DNA of 64,000 nucleotides from Brachybacterium sp042666875 (GCF_042666875.1 NZ_JBHTCX010000002.1:1-64000), one strand, 5' to 3'; shown: positions 1 to 9,151, counted from the stretch's first letter. Notes: generated by a model from the sequence alone, not told the origin. Numbers and translations are program-made.

Positions 1-584
1 CCGAGTTGAAATCAACCTACTCCCGCATCACCTTCAAGATGTACTCGGTCATTGACATTTTCTCCCGGTATCGCATCGCGAGTCGAGTTGAGATCGACTC
101 GGCAGGATGTCACGCCGTTGAAATGTTTACCGAAGCCATCGCAAGGGAGGGCGCCCCTCGAGTGATCCACTCAGACAACGGTGGGACAATGAAGTCAACC
201 GCGCTCATGAACCTTTTCGATGAGCACGGCATCGAGGCCAGCAATAGTCGGCCATATGTCTCCAATGACAACCCGTACTCTGAGGCCGAGTTCAGCACAA
301 TGAAAAGCCGGTCGTCATACCCGGAGTATTTCGAGAGCTTGCAGAACGCTCGTGAGTTCGACCACGCATATACCGTGTGGGCGAACAATCAGCAGTACCA
401 CTCTGGCGTCGCCCACTTCACGCCATCGCAAGTGCACTTTGGTACATGGCGCACAGTGTGGGCAAGGCGCGAGGCGACCCTACAACGGTACTACGAGTCC
501 CATCCCGAGCGCTTCCGAGCAAAACCCAAAACGCCGTCCCCACCAGCGACGGTCGGGATCAACCACCTCGTGCAAACAGCCTGA
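1..584 (+). CDS. IS3-like transposase, integrase core, 5' end outside window
   Basis: This is the C-terminal part of a DDE transposase that would cut and join the ends of an insertion sequence. The frame is open to the window edge (codon phase begins at base 3), so the true start and the first catalytic Asp lie upstream. Visible are the beta-strand VIDIFSRY, the second catalytic Asp in HSDNGG, and the catalytic Glu in the stretch SNDNPYSEAEF, followed by a W-x-N-x-x-x-H-S-G region and a basic tail typical of transposases that act as a single long ORF. Its codon use is less GC-rich than its neighbours, as expected for a mobile gene. No terminal inverted repeat could be identified downstream, so element boundaries are unknown. 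Confidence 0.82.
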   Translation, partial: ELKSTYSRITFKMYSVIDIFSRYRIASRVEIDSAGCHAVEMFTEAIAREGAPRVIHSDNGGTMKSTALMNLFDEHGIEASNSRPYVSNDNPYSEAEFSTMKSRSSYPEYFESLQNAREFDHAYTVWANNQQYHSGVAHFTPSQVHFGTWRTVWARREATLQRYYESHPERFRAKPKTPSPPATVGINHLVQTA

Positions 585-662
585 CCCAGAACAGCCACTG
601 ACTCCAACCAGCTTGACAACACCCGTCAGCTACACGTTCGTGCCAGACGACCGGAAACAGGG

Positions 663-689
663 CCGGGCCGGCCGGGGCCAACGGCCCGG
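663..689. terminator. Hairpin between convergent transposase and uxuB
   Basis: CCGGGCC at 663-669 pairs with GGCCCGG at 683-689. It lies in the 120-bp gap between two convergent genes and could terminate either strand. There is no T-run. The rest of the gap (585-662) shows nothing else. Confidence 0.4.
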
Positions 690-706
690 TACCGGTGCTG
701 GCCGGG

Positions 707-1999
707 TCAGGGGCGCGGGAGGCGGATCTCCTGGGCGAGGACGGCGGGTACCAGCGGGTCGTCGGCGGCGACGTCGAGCAGGGCCAGCAGGGCGGTGACC
801 CGCTCCGCGTCCTTGTCGAGTCGCGCGGCGGCCGCGATCTCGTCGGCCCGGGGGTCCTTGACCTCCTCTCCGGCGCGGATCCGCTCGGTGACCCAGGCAG
901 TCCAGGCGGCCACGGCCGCGACCTCACCGGGGGCCTGCTCCGGGCCCCCGCGCTCGGCGATCACGGGCAGGGCGCGCACCGTCAGCTTGGCCGAGCCGTC
1001 GGCCGCGATACGGATCAGGTTGTCCGCCAGGCGCGGGTTGCGGAAGCGCTCCTCGAGGGCCGCGGTGTAGGCGTCGAGGTCGGTCGGCGGCAGCGGCAGC
1101 GTGGAGCGGGCCTCGTCCCAGAGCCGCTCGACCAGGGCGCGCACCTCGCGGTGACCGATCGCCTCGTCCACCCGGTCGCAGCCGGCGAGCTGGCCGGCGT
1201 AGGCCATCAGGGTGTGGGCGCCGTTGAGCAGGCGCAGCTTGCGCAGCTCGTGCTGGCCGATGTCGTCGGTGAACTGGACGCCGGCCTTCTCCCATTCGGG
1301 GCGGCGGCCGCGGAAACGGTCCTCGAGCACCCACTCGGTGAAGGGCTCGGTGACCACCGGAACCGTGTCCGGCAGGCCCGTGCGCTCCAGCACGAGGTCC
1401 CCGGCGGCGTCATCGGCCGACGGGGTGATCCGGTCGACCATCGAGGAGATGACATCGACGTGGTCGTCGAACCAGGAGCGGGTCTCCTCGTCGGTCGCGG
1501 CGAGCACGGCCGCGCGCAGGACCTCGCCGTTGCCGCTGAGGTTGTCGCAGGAGACCAGCGCGATGGGCTCGGTGACGCCGGCCTCGCGGCGGGCCTTCAG
1601 GCCCAGGGCGATCCGGGCGGGGACGGACACTGCCGGGTCGGTGCCGGCGGCGTAGCCCTTCTCGGTGATGGTCAGGGTGACCACGGCGGTGAAGGGGTCG
1701 GCCAGCAGGCGCACCAGGGCGTCGACGTCGTCGGCGGGGTAGGTCTCGTCGATGACGTCGACGATGCTCACCTCGTCGCCCTCGGCGCCGCGGACGATCA
1801 GGCCGTAGCGGCCGCCCTGGGCGTTCAGGGCGTCGGCCATGGCGGCGGAGCGGCCGGTGAAGGCGCTGACCGACCAGTTGCCGGCGCGCTGAGTGGCGAC
1901 CAGGGTGTGGGCGCGCGCGAAGTTGCCGATGCCGAGGTGGACCAGTCGGCCCTCGTCGGTCGCGGCGGCGGCACCGGTGGCGGGGATGGGCTGAGACAT
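707..1999 (-). CDS. uxuB: Fructuronate reductase / mannitol dehydrogenase family
   Basis: A 430-aa NAD(P)-dependent polyol/uronate dehydrogenase of the long-chain mannitol dehydrogenase family. The N-terminal Rossmann region starts with HLGIGNFARAH; the substrate loop LVSCDNLSGNGE and the catalytic signature KLRLLNGAH (Lys, Asn and His spaced as in mannitol 2-dehydrogenase) are present. The start is the ATG at 1999-1997, which overlaps the uxaC stop as TGATG and has a GGAGAGGA ribosome site about 9 nt upstream; the longer open frame is only the antisense of uxaC. Coupling to glucuronate isomerase argues for reduction of fructuronate to mannonate. Family members using mannitol or tagaturonate look similar, so the substrate is inferred from context. 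Confidence 0.85.
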   Translation of the reverse strand: MSQPIPATGAAAATDEGRLVHLGIGNFARAHTLVATQRAGNWSVSAFTGRSAAMADALNAQGGRYGLIVRGAEGDEVSIVDVIDETYPADDVDALVRLLADPFTAVVTLTITEKGYAAGTDPAVSVPARIALGLKARREAGVTEPIALVSCDNLSGNGEVLRAAVLAATDEETRSWFDDHVDVISSMVDRITPSADDAAGDLVLERTGLPDTVPVVTEPFTEWVLEDRFRGRRPEWEKAGVQFTDDIGQHELRKLRLLNGAHTLMAYAGQLAGCDRVDEAIGHREVRALVERLWDEARSTLPLPPTDLDAYTAALEERFRNPRLADNLIRIAADGSAKLTVRALPVIAERGGPEQAPGEVAAVAAWTAWVTERIRAGEEVKDPRADEIAAAARLDKDAERVTALLALLDVAADDPLVPAVLAQEIRLPRP

Positions 2000-3441
2000 C
2001 AGGAGGGGTCCTCTCCAGCGGCCGGTCCGAGACGGAAGACGTCCCGGGGCTGCTGCTCGGGCAGGGTCACGGCGAGCTCGGCGGCGTCCTCGTGGCGCAT
2101 CCGGTGCTCGGCGACCAGTCCGGCGAGGTGGGTGGCGTCCAGCCGGCGGGCCATGTCGTGCCGGGCCGGGATCGAGCAGAACGCGCGGGTGTCGTCGATG
2201 AAACCGCTGGTGCGAGAGTATCCGATGGTCTCGGAGACGGCGCGGCGGTAGCGCAGGATCGCGTCGGGGGCGTCGATGAACCACCACGGGGCGCCGGCGT
2301 AGACGGAGGGGTACACGCCGGCCAGCGGGGCGATCTCGCGGGAGAAGACGGTCTCGTCGATCGTGAACAGCACGGTGCGGAAGTTCGGGCTGAGGCCGAC
2401 GTCGTTGAGCATCGGGGCCAGGGAGTGGACGTAGTCCACCGGCACCGGGATGTCGAAGCCGACGTCGGGCCCGAACCGCTCGAAGGTGGCCTGGTGGTGA
2501 TTGCGGAGGACGGCGGGGTGGATCGTCAGCACCAGGCCGTCGTCGGCGGCCAGGCGCGCCTGGTCGGCCAGCAGGTGGCGGCGCAGGGCGACGGCGGAGT
2601 CCTCGTCGATGCGGCCCTCGCGAGCGGCGGTGTAGAGGCGGCGGGCCTCGTTCTCCTCCAGCCGCGCGGTGCCGGGGTCGATGTGGGCGTGGTCCGAGGA
2701 GACGGCGCCGTGGTCGCGGAAGTACTCGCGGCGGATGCGCATCGCCTCGTAGTGGCCGTCGTACGTGCTCGTGTCCACGCCGGCCGCGGCACCGAGGGCG
2801 TCGGTGAGCTGGACGAAGTCGGCCCGGGCCGGCTCGAGGTACTTGTCCGGCCGGAAGGTGGGGATCACGCGGCCGGTGAAGGCGTCGTCGGCGGCGAGCG
2901 CGTCGTGGGGGGCGAGGTCGTCGACCGGATCGTCGGTGGTGGCCATGACCGTGATCTGGAAGCGGTCGAACAGGGCGCGCGGGCGGAACTCCGGCCGGGT
3001 CAGCTTGTCGGCGATCTCGTCGTACATCGCATCGGCCGTGGCCGGGGAGAGCACGGTCTCCAGGCCGAAGACGTCGTGGAACTCGTGCTCCATCCAGTAG
3101 CGCGAGGGGGTGCCGGCGAAGGCATGCCAGTGCGTCGCCAGCAGGTGCCAGGCGGCGCGGGAGTCCTTCTCCTCCAGCGGGCCGCGGCCGACCCCGAGGT
3201 CCGCGAGGTCGACGCCGCGGGCGTGCAGCAGCCGGTTGACGTAGTGGTCCGGGGTGATGAACAGCGAGGTGGGATCGCGGAACGGCTCGTCCTCGAGCAG
3301 CAGGCGCGGATCGACGTGGCCGTGCGGCGAGACGATCGGCTGGTCCTTCATCTGCTCGTAGAGGCCGCGCGCGAGGTCCCGGACGGTGGGATCGGCGGGC
3401 AGCAGGCGGTCGGGGTGGGGCACGAAGGCGTCGTTGCTCAT
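1999..3441 (-). CDS. uxaC: Glucuronate isomerase
   Basis: A 480-aa uronate isomerase, which converts glucuronate to fructuronate (and galacturonate to tagaturonate) in the cytoplasm as the first step of hexuronate breakdown. Length matches the family (about 470 aa). The metal-site motif of this amidohydrolase-like TIM barrel is seen near residue 38 as PHGHVDP, and the family-typical PSRYWMEHE segment follows near residue 123. It is first of a two-gene operon with uxuB (TGATG junction). No good ribosome site precedes the ATG; a three-codon ORF ATGGCGCCATGA overlaps the start instead. A tandem repeat block separates it from the upstream LacI gene. Confidence 0.9.
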   Translation of the reverse strand: MSNDAFVPHPDRLLPADPTVRDLARGLYEQMKDQPIVSPHGHVDPRLLLEDEPFRDPTSLFITPDHYVNRLLHARGVDLADLGVGRGPLEEKDSRAAWHLLATHWHAFAGTPSRYWMEHEFHDVFGLETVLSPATADAMYDEIADKLTRPEFRPRALFDRFQITVMATTDDPVDDLAPHDALAADDAFTGRVIPTFRPDKYLEPARADFVQLTDALGAAAGVDTSTYDGHYEAMRIRREYFRDHGAVSSDHAHIDPGTARLEENEARRLYTAAREGRIDEDSAVALRRHLLADQARLAADDGLVLTIHPAVLRNHHQATFERFGPDVGFDIPVPVDYVHSLAPMLNDVGLSPNFRTVLFTIDETVFSREIAPLAGVYPSVYAGAPWWFIDAPDAILRYRRAVSETIGYSRTSGFIDDTRAFCSIPARHDMARRLDATHLAGLVAEHRMRHEDAAELAVTLPEQQPRDVFRLGPAAGEDPS

Positions 3442-3554
3442 GGCGCCATGGTGGCGCGGGGCGGCCTCGGGCGGCCCACGGTTGTCATGGGTTGCCGCTG
3501 GTCAGGGCATCGGTCAGCACGGTCCGGCCGGGCCAGTCCGCAGGCGCTCCGGCC

Positions 3555-3641
3555 AGGCCTGCCCGCAGTCGGCCCGCTCAGGCCTGCCCGCAGTCGGCCC
3601 GCTCAGGCCTGTCCGCAGTCGGCCCGCTCAGGCCTGCCCGC
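3555..3641. repeat. 25-bp tandem repeat, about 3.5 copies
   Basis: Copies of a 25-bp unit beginning AGGCCTGCCCGCAGTCGGCC lie at 3555-3579, 3580-3604 and 3605-3629 (one C-to-T change in the third), followed by a 12-bp partial copy at 3630-3641. The junctions recreate the palindrome CAGGCCTG. The last part overlaps the stop codon of the LacI gene, so the array lies between the regulator and uxaC. Confidence 0.9.
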
Positions 3642-4629
3642 GCGGCCCGGTGGTGCCGCGCGGGACCAGCCGCACCGGCAGCGATCCTTCGACGGGGGTG
3701 CGGTGGGCCGACGGGTTCTCGATGCGTCGGATCAGCCGTTCGATGGCGGCGCTGCCCTGGGCGCGCTTGGGGGTGACGACGGTGGTCAGGCCGCCCCCGA
3801 GGTAGCGCGAGAGGGGGATGTCGTCGTGACCCATGATCGAGAGCTCGGCGGGGATCTTCACCCCGGCGCGCAGCGCGGCGACCAGGAAGCCGAAGGCCAC
3901 CAGGTCGTTGTAGCAGACCACCGCGTGGGGCAGCTTCTCCCGCAGGTCCTCGAAGGCCTGCTCGCCGCCGGCGATGGTGGGGGCGAACGGGCCGTGGCGG
4001 TGGACGAGCAGGTCATGGGAGCGGGCGGCGGTGCGGGCCGCACGCCACCGCTCCCCGTCGGACCACGAGTTCACCGGGCCCGCGACGTAGGTGACGGTGC
4101 GGATGCCGTTCTCGGCCAGGTGCGCCATCGCCTGGCCCATGCCGTGCTCGTAGTCGGGGGTGACGGAGTCCAGGCCCGCGACCCGGCGGTTCAGCACCAC
4201 CACGGGGAGGCGCTTGCTGAGGTGGTTCAGCGTGGCGTCGGAGAGCCGGGTGCCGGAGAGGACGATTCCGTCGACGACATCGAGGGCGCTCTCGAGGCTG
4301 GCGCGCTCGCGGTCCACGTCCTCGACGGTGTCGAGCAGGAGCAGCAGGAAGTCCTGCTCCTGGGCCGCTTCCTGCATCCCGGAGACCAGCTCGGCGAAGT
4401 AGGGGTTGGTGAGGTCCGCGATCTCGATGCCCAGACGCTGGTGCCGCACCCCGCGCTCCTGCGTGGCCGGGGCGGTGGTGCGGTAGTCGAGCGCCTTGGC
4501 CGAGGCCATCACCTTGGCGTGGGTGGCGGCGCTGACGCGGCCGGGACGGGAGAAGGCCCGCGAGACAGTGGAGGGCGCGACCCCGGCGGCCTTGGCCACG
4601 TCGTAGATGGTCACGCGATCGTCCGCCAC
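3628..4629 (-). CDS. LacI family transcriptional regulator
   Basis: A 333-aa repressor of the LacI/GalR type. The N-terminal helix-turn-helix and hinge helix are clear (TIYDVAKAAGVAPSTVSRAF), followed by a periplasmic-binding-protein-like sensor domain with the usual GIVLSGTRLS and SIMGHDD segments. The GTG at 4629 is chosen because VADDRVTIYDVA fits the family N-terminus and GGAG lies 8 nt upstream; the longer frame adds 30 residues with no match. It sits directly upstream of uxaC-uxuB on the same strand, so it probably controls that operon. The ligand is unknown; a uronate is a reasonable guess. Confidence 0.9.
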   Translation of the reverse strand: MADDRVTIYDVAKAAGVAPSTVSRAFSRPGRVSAATHAKVMASAKALDYRTTAPATQERGVRHQRLGIEIADLTNPYFAELVSGMQEAAQEQDFLLLLLDTVEDVDRERASLESALDVVDGIVLSGTRLSDATLNHLSKRLPVVVLNRRVAGLDSVTPDYEHGMGQAMAHLAENGIRTVTYVAGPVNSWSDGERWRAARTAARSHDLLVHRHGPFAPTIAGGEQAFEDLREKLPHAVVCYNDLVAFGFLVAALRAGVKIPAELSIMGHDDIPLSRYLGGGLTTVVTPKRAQGSAAIERLIRRIENPSAHRTPVEGSLPVRLVPRGTTGPRGQA

Positions 4630-4755
4630 GTATCCGGCTCCGTTCCTGCCCGCTCGGCACTGCCCGTTCTGAAGAGATCCGCAGGAGACTCTACCGGGGC
4701 GGTCGGCAACCAGCGGCAACTGCCCGCGCCGTGGACGCCGACGGGACCGCCGCCC

Positions 4756-5814
4756 TCAGTGCAGCTGGAGCCTGCGGTACCGGGCGCTGAGCGAGGAGGG
4801 GGCCACCACCGAGCTGGCGGTGCGCGGGGCGACGGAGGATTCGCGCACGTCCAGGCCGGGTTCGAGAATCAGGTCGCGGTCCTCGTTCCGGCCGTCGGCC
4901 CGCTCCTGCAGCAGCCGGATCGCCGAGACGCCCATCTGGTGGCGGGGCTGGCGCACCGAGGTCAGCCGCGGCCGGATCATCTCGGTCTGGCGGGTGCTGT
5001 CGTACCCCACCACGCTGATGTCCTCGGGCACGCGCAGGCCGGCATCGACCGCGGCCCCGAGGAAATCGATGGCCACCCCGTCGGTCTCGGCGAACACGGC
5101 GGTCGGGGAGTTCTCCTCCTGCAGGATCGAGAACAGCAGGTAGCGGATCGCGGGCTTCAGGGTCTCCACACTGCCGCCCTCGATCTGGAGGTGCCGCTCC
5201 AGACCCGCGTCCCGCATCCCCTGGGTGTACCCCTCGGCGCGGAGGCTGCCCTTGGCCAGGTGGGCGATGCGCTCATGGCCCAGGCCCACCAGGTGCTCCA
5301 CCGCCAGGCGCGCCCCGAGCACGTCGTCGTTGCTGACGACGTCCACCCCGGGAACCGCGCGCTCCGCCTTGCCGACCAGGACGACGGGCGTGCGCTGAGC
5401 GGCCTTCTGCAGCATCTCGGCGGGAATGGCCGTGCCGAAGGTGACGATGCCGCGCAGCTTCTCGGCCCTGAGCTCCTCGAACTCGGTGCGCAGGTGCTCG
5501 AGGTCGCCGCGCCCGTCGAAGAACATCAGCCGCAGCCCCGCGTCGCCGGCGGCCTCCTCCATCCCGGAGACGACGTCGTGGGAGAAGACGCTGACGATGT
5601 CGCGCAGCAGCACGGCGACGGTGCCCGGGGCCGTGCGGTTCGGGCCACGACGCACGGCGCGATATCCGATCTCCTCGGCCGCGGCCAGGATCCGGTCGCG
5701 GGTCCCCTCCGAGACGCCCGGGCGGTCCCGCAGGGCCAGGGAGACGGCCGTGCTGGAGACGCCTGCCCGCGCGGCGACGTCCTGGAGGGTGAGCTTGCCG
5801 GTCTGCTGGGCCAT
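4756..5814 (-). CDS. LacI family transcriptional regulator
   Basis: A second LacI/GalR repressor (352 aa), only distantly similar to its downstream neighbour. The HTH is LTLQDVAARAGVSSTAVSLA at residues 8-27, the effector domain shows GIVTFGTAIP and SVVGYDSTR, and the C-terminus ends in a short basic tail. It is divergent from the ABC-importer operon with 288 bp between start codons, where a perfect palindrome is found, so it probably regulates that operon and itself. Confidence 0.9.
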   Translation of the reverse strand: MAQQTGKLTLQDVAARAGVSSTAVSLALRDRPGVSEGTRDRILAAAEEIGYRAVRRGPNRTAPGTVAVLLRDIVSVFSHDVVSGMEEAAGDAGLRLMFFDGRGDLEHLRTEFEELRAEKLRGIVTFGTAIPAEMLQKAAQRTPVVLVGKAERAVPGVDVVSNDDVLGARLAVEHLVGLGHERIAHLAKGSLRAEGYTQGMRDAGLERHLQIEGGSVETLKPAIRYLLFSILQEENSPTAVFAETDGVAIDFLGAAVDAGLRVPEDISVVGYDSTRQTEMIRPRLTSVRQPRHQMGVSAIRLLQERADGRNEDRDLILEPGLDVRESSVAPRTASSVVAPSSLSARYRRLQLH

Positions 5815-6102
5815 GACTTCGAAGGGTAGCGCCGGCCACCAGCCGCCTCGACGCCGCGAGACCTCGTGACCAGGGCTCTTCCTCGAGCGTTCACCCTCGC
5901 GTCACCCTGCGGGAGCGATCCTCACTGAATTCAGTGCTCGCCGGAGCTGAATAAAGCAAATATCACACGCCTTCCTCGCGCCCGTTCACCGTGGCCGTGA
6001 ATCGTGTTCACCGGCCGGACGAATTCGCACCGTACGGTCATCTTCCGAAGATGCCCCGGAGCTCGACGGGGAACGTCGCATGCCTACTCGGAGGAGAATC
6101 AG
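5815..6102. promoter_or_regulatory. Divergent control region with 14-bp palindrome and TTCAC half-sites
   Basis: This gap separates the LacI gene from the ABC operon. CACTGAATTCAGTG at 5923-5936 is a perfect 14-bp palindrome. GTTCAC at 5984-5989, GTGAA at 5997-6001 and TTCAC at 6007-6011 form overlapping inverted repeats. These are candidate operators; classical LacI operators usually have a central CG, which the 14-bp palindrome lacks, so which site the repressor uses is open. A GAGGAG ribosome site at 6091-6096 serves the next gene. Confidence 0.5.
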
Positions 6103-8118
6103 ATGGCCATTCCCAGCCGCACCCGCACCCCCGTCGAAATCCGTCGCCGCACCGCTCTCGGGGCCCTGGGAGGAATGGGGCTGGTCGCATTCGCCGGCTG
6201 CGCGAACGACTCCGAGGGCTCGGCCTCCGGGGACGTCGAGGCCATCAACGAGGTCGACGAGATCACCTCGGCCGATTCGCTGACCGAGCCGCCCATGCTC
6301 GCCGAGCGCGTCGAGGCCGGCGAGCTCCCGCCCGTCGCCGAGCGCATGCCCGAGCTCGCCGACATCATGGTCGAGCCGGTCCACGAGCAGATCGGTGCCT
6401 ACGGCGGCACCTGGAACTTCCCGACCAAGTCCGCCCAGGAGGGCCCCTGGGACATCGGCAAGCCCACCGAGGAGGCGCTGTTCCGCTTCACCCCAGAGGG
6501 TGACGGCGTCGAGCCCAACGTCGCCAAGGGCTTCGACGTCAACGACGACCTCACCGAGTACACGATCCACCTGCGCAAGGGCATGAAGTGGTCCGACGGC
6601 CACGCCTTCACCTCGGCGGACGTGATGATGTGGTGGGAGCACATCATGCGCCCGGAGATCTTCGGCCGCAGCGTCTACGACGCCTTCTGGTCCACCGACC
6701 CCGCCACCGGCGAGCGGGCGATGGCCGAGTTCTCCGCGGTCGACGACCACACCGTCCAGGTCGCCTTCCAGCATCCGCGCCCGATGTTCCTCGAGCGCGT
6801 CGCGATCGATGCGAAGTGGATGTTCGCCCCGGCGCACTGGATGGAGGAGGTCCTCGACGAGTTCATCGGCGAGGAGGCGGCGCTGGCCATCGCGAAGGAG
6901 CGCGGCTACGAGGACCTCGAGGGCTGGTACGAGTCGGCCTGCTACTACTACTGGTTCTGGTCGGATCGCCCGATGCTGCGCGCCTGGATCCCCACCGAGG
7001 ACGCCGGCCCCGAGCAGGTCACCTGGGAGCGCAATCCCTACTACTGGAAGACCGATCCCGAGGGCAACCAGCTGCCCTACATCGACGAGCTGTCCCTGGA
7101 GACCTACCAGGACCCCAGCCACGTCGAGCTGCAGGTGCTCGAGGGCCACTTCGACATCGCCCAGTTCGAGTTCGGCTCCTTCACCCTGCTGCAGGAGAAC
7201 GCCGAGAAGGGCGACTACACGGTCGCCCAGTGGGAGACGGCCGACTGGTTCTCCAACGGCATCCAGTTCAACATGGAGCCCGAGGACCAGACCCTGCGCG
7301 ATCTCTTCCACGACGAGCGGTTCCGCGAGGCCCTCTCGGTCGCCGTGGACCGTGAGGCCCTCTCCGAGCAGCTGACGCTGGGCCTGGGAGCCCCGCAGCA
7401 GTCCTCCATCGCCGAGGGCCGTCCCTTCTACCAGGACGGCTGGGCCGAGAAATGGGCGAGCTACGACGTCGACCGCGCAGGCGAGCTGCTGGACGAGCTG
7501 GGGCTGACCCGTGAGGGCGACTGGCGCGTCCGCCCCGACGGCGAGCCGCTCCGCCTGGTCATCACCCAGGAGTCGGAGGCGCCGCAGGCCGGCCAGTTCG
7601 AGGAGCTGCTCAAGCATCACTTCGAGGAGATCGGCATCCAGATCGACGTGCAGCTGGTCGACCGCGGCCGCTACGGCGATCTGAACGACTCGGGCCAGCT
7701 GCAGCTGACCACGCGCGGCGCGATCGGCGGCATCCACCCGATCTTCCGCCCGGACACCGTGGTCCCGCTGCGCGCCGGCACGCCCTGGCACACCCAGTAC
7801 GGCACCTGGTACGCCTCCGAGGGGGCCGAGGGCGTCGAGCCCACCGGCGACATCATGGAGCTGATCACCATCTATCGGGAGATGTCTGCGCAGACGGACA
7901 CCGCCCAGATCGACACCTACGCCGAGCAGATCATCCAGCTGCACCAGAAGAACCTCTGGGCGCTCGGCTACACGGGGCCGGTCCCGCGCCTGTTCGCCGT
8001 CAGCAACAACATGGCCAACGTGCCCACCGAGACCACCTACGCCGATGAGTTCCGCGACCTCGGCCACGGCCGCCCCGCGCAGTTCACCTTCATCGATCCG
8101 GAGGTCGAGACGGCGTGA
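6103..8118 (+). CDS. ABC importer substrate-binding lipoprotein, family 5
   Basis: A 671-aa extracytoplasmic solute-binding protein of the peptide/nickel/oligosaccharide family (SBP_bac_5). The N-terminus has a twin-arginine-like stretch RRRTALGALGG, a hydrophobic segment, and Cys33 in AFAGCAND as likely lipid anchor. The body has the family hallmarks (LRKGMKWSDGHAFTSADV, then TWERNPYYWK). At 671 aa it is longer than classical OppA, like the subgroup often found in carbohydrate clusters. Start ATG has GAGGAG 7 nt upstream. It heads an operon with two permeases and two ATPases. Neighbouring uronate genes suggest a uronic-acid-containing oligosaccharide rather than a peptide, but that is inference. 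Confidence 0.88.
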   Translation: MAIPSRTRTPVEIRRRTALGALGGMGLVAFAGCANDSEGSASGDVEAINEVDEITSADSLTEPPMLAERVEAGELPPVAERMPELADIMVEPVHEQIGAYGGTWNFPTKSAQEGPWDIGKPTEEALFRFTPEGDGVEPNVAKGFDVNDDLTEYTIHLRKGMKWSDGHAFTSADVMMWWEHIMRPEIFGRSVYDAFWSTDPATGERAMAEFSAVDDHTVQVAFQHPRPMFLERVAIDAKWMFAPAHWMEEVLDEFIGEEAALAIAKERGYEDLEGWYESACYYYWFWSDRPMLRAWIPTEDAGPEQVTWERNPYYWKTDPEGNQLPYIDELSLETYQDPSHVELQVLEGHFDIAQFEFGSFTLLQENAEKGDYTVAQWETADWFSNGIQFNMEPEDQTLRDLFHDERFREALSVAVDREALSEQLTLGLGAPQQSSIAEGRPFYQDGWAEKWASYDVDRAGELLDELGLTREGDWRVRPDGEPLRLVITQESEAPQAGQFEELLKHHFEEIGIQIDVQLVDRGRYGDLNDSGQLQLTTRGAIGGIHPIFRPDTVVPLRAGTPWHTQYGTWYASEGAEGVEPTGDIMELITIYREMSAQTDTAQIDTYAEQIIQLHQKNLWALGYTGPVPRLFAVSNNMANVPTETTYADEFRDLGHGRPAQFTFIDPEVETA

Positions 8119-8149
8119 GGCACGGTGCGCCCGCGCGGGAGGAGCCCAG

Positions 8150-9151
8150 GTGCTGACGTACATCCTTCGGCGCACCCTGACGATGATTCCGGTGGTGCTG
8201 GTCATCTCGGTGATCGTCTTCTGGATCATCCAGCTGCCGCCTGGGGACTATGTCTCCAATCGGGTCCTGGAGCTGCAGCAGGAGGGCGAGCAGCTCAGCC
8301 GCGTCGAGCAGCAGGCGCTGCGGGACCGGTACGGCCTGGACGACCCCTGGTACGTGCAGTACCTGGCGTGGATCTGGGGCATCCTCACCCGCGGCGACCT
8401 CGGCTACAGCTTCGCCTACTCCCAGCCGGTGCTCGCGGTGATGGAGCGGTACATGGCCACGACCCTGATCGTGGCCGTCGCCTCCATGGCCTTCACCTAC
8501 CTGGTGGCGATCCCGATCGGCGTGTACTCCGCCGTGAAGCAGTACTCGCTGGGCGACTACGTCTTCACCACGGTCGGGTTCCTGGGCATGGCGACACCGA
8601 ACTTCCTGCTGGCCATCATCCTCATGTATCTGTCCTACATCTGGTTCGGGGACCCCATGCTGGGCCTGCAGTCCCCGGAGTTCTCGGGCCAGGGCTGGAG
8701 CCCGGCGAGGGTGGCGGACATGCTCAGCCACCTGGTGATCCCGGTGGTGGTGATCGGGACTGCCTCGACCTGCGAGCTGATCCGGGTGATGCGCGGGCAG
8801 ATGCTCGATGAGATGACCAAGCAGCACGTGCTGACCGCTCGCGCCAAGGGCGTCAAGGAGTCCACCAACCTGCGCAAGTACTCGCTGCGGGCCGCGCTGA
8901 ACCCCATCGTCTCCACCATCGGGTGGTCGCTGACGGCGATCTTCACCGGCTCGACGATCACCGCGATCGTGCTGAACCTGCCCACGCAGGGCCCGGTGAT
9001 GCTCTCCGCGCTGATGGCCCAGGACATGTACCTCGCGGGCGCCTGGCTGGGGTTCATGGCGATCCTGACGGTGATCGGCACCCTGATCTCCGACATTCTC
9101 CTGGCCTGGCTGGACCCCCGCATCCGTGACGAGAGGAGGGCCCTGGCATGA
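8150..9151 (+). CDS. ABC importer permease, DppB/OppB type
   Basis: A 333-aa inner-membrane permease. It begins with the family signature LTYILRRTLTMIPVVLVISV, has about six transmembrane helices, and contains the EAA-type coupling loop around VLTARAKGVKES. The GTG at 8150 is chosen because GGGAGGAG lies just upstream and the protein then starts exactly as DppB homologues do; the track-length extension covers the 3' end of the binding-protein gene. The 3' end overlaps the next permease as ATGA. Confidence 0.92.
   Translation: MLTYILRRTLTMIPVVLVISVIVFWIIQLPPGDYVSNRVLELQQEGEQLSRVEQQALRDRYGLDDPWYVQYLAWIWGILTRGDLGYSFAYSQPVLAVMERYMATTLIVAVASMAFTYLVAIPIGVYSAVKQYSLGDYVFTTVGFLGMATPNFLLAIILMYLSYIWFGDPMLGLQSPEFSGQGWSPARVADMLSHLVIPVVVIGTASTCELIRVMRGQMLDEMTKQHVLTARAKGVKESTNLRKYSLRAALNPIVSTIGWSLTAIFTGSTITAIVLNLPTQGPVMLSALMAQDMYLAGAWLGFMAILTVIGTLISDILLAWLDPRIRDERRALA

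Noticed and set aside
3555..3641. CRISPR array
   Set aside because: Repeat units are directly adjacent without spacers; the same applies to 40700-40811.
2092..5829. 1245-aa open frame on the plus strand
   Set aside because: It runs antisense to uxaC and both LacI genes, has low-complexity Gly/Val/Asp/Gln composition, and is a GC-rich shadow frame.
5986..8229. 747-aa minus-strand open frame
   Set aside because: It is antisense to the ABC substrate-binding lipoprotein, which has clear family motifs and a ribosome site.
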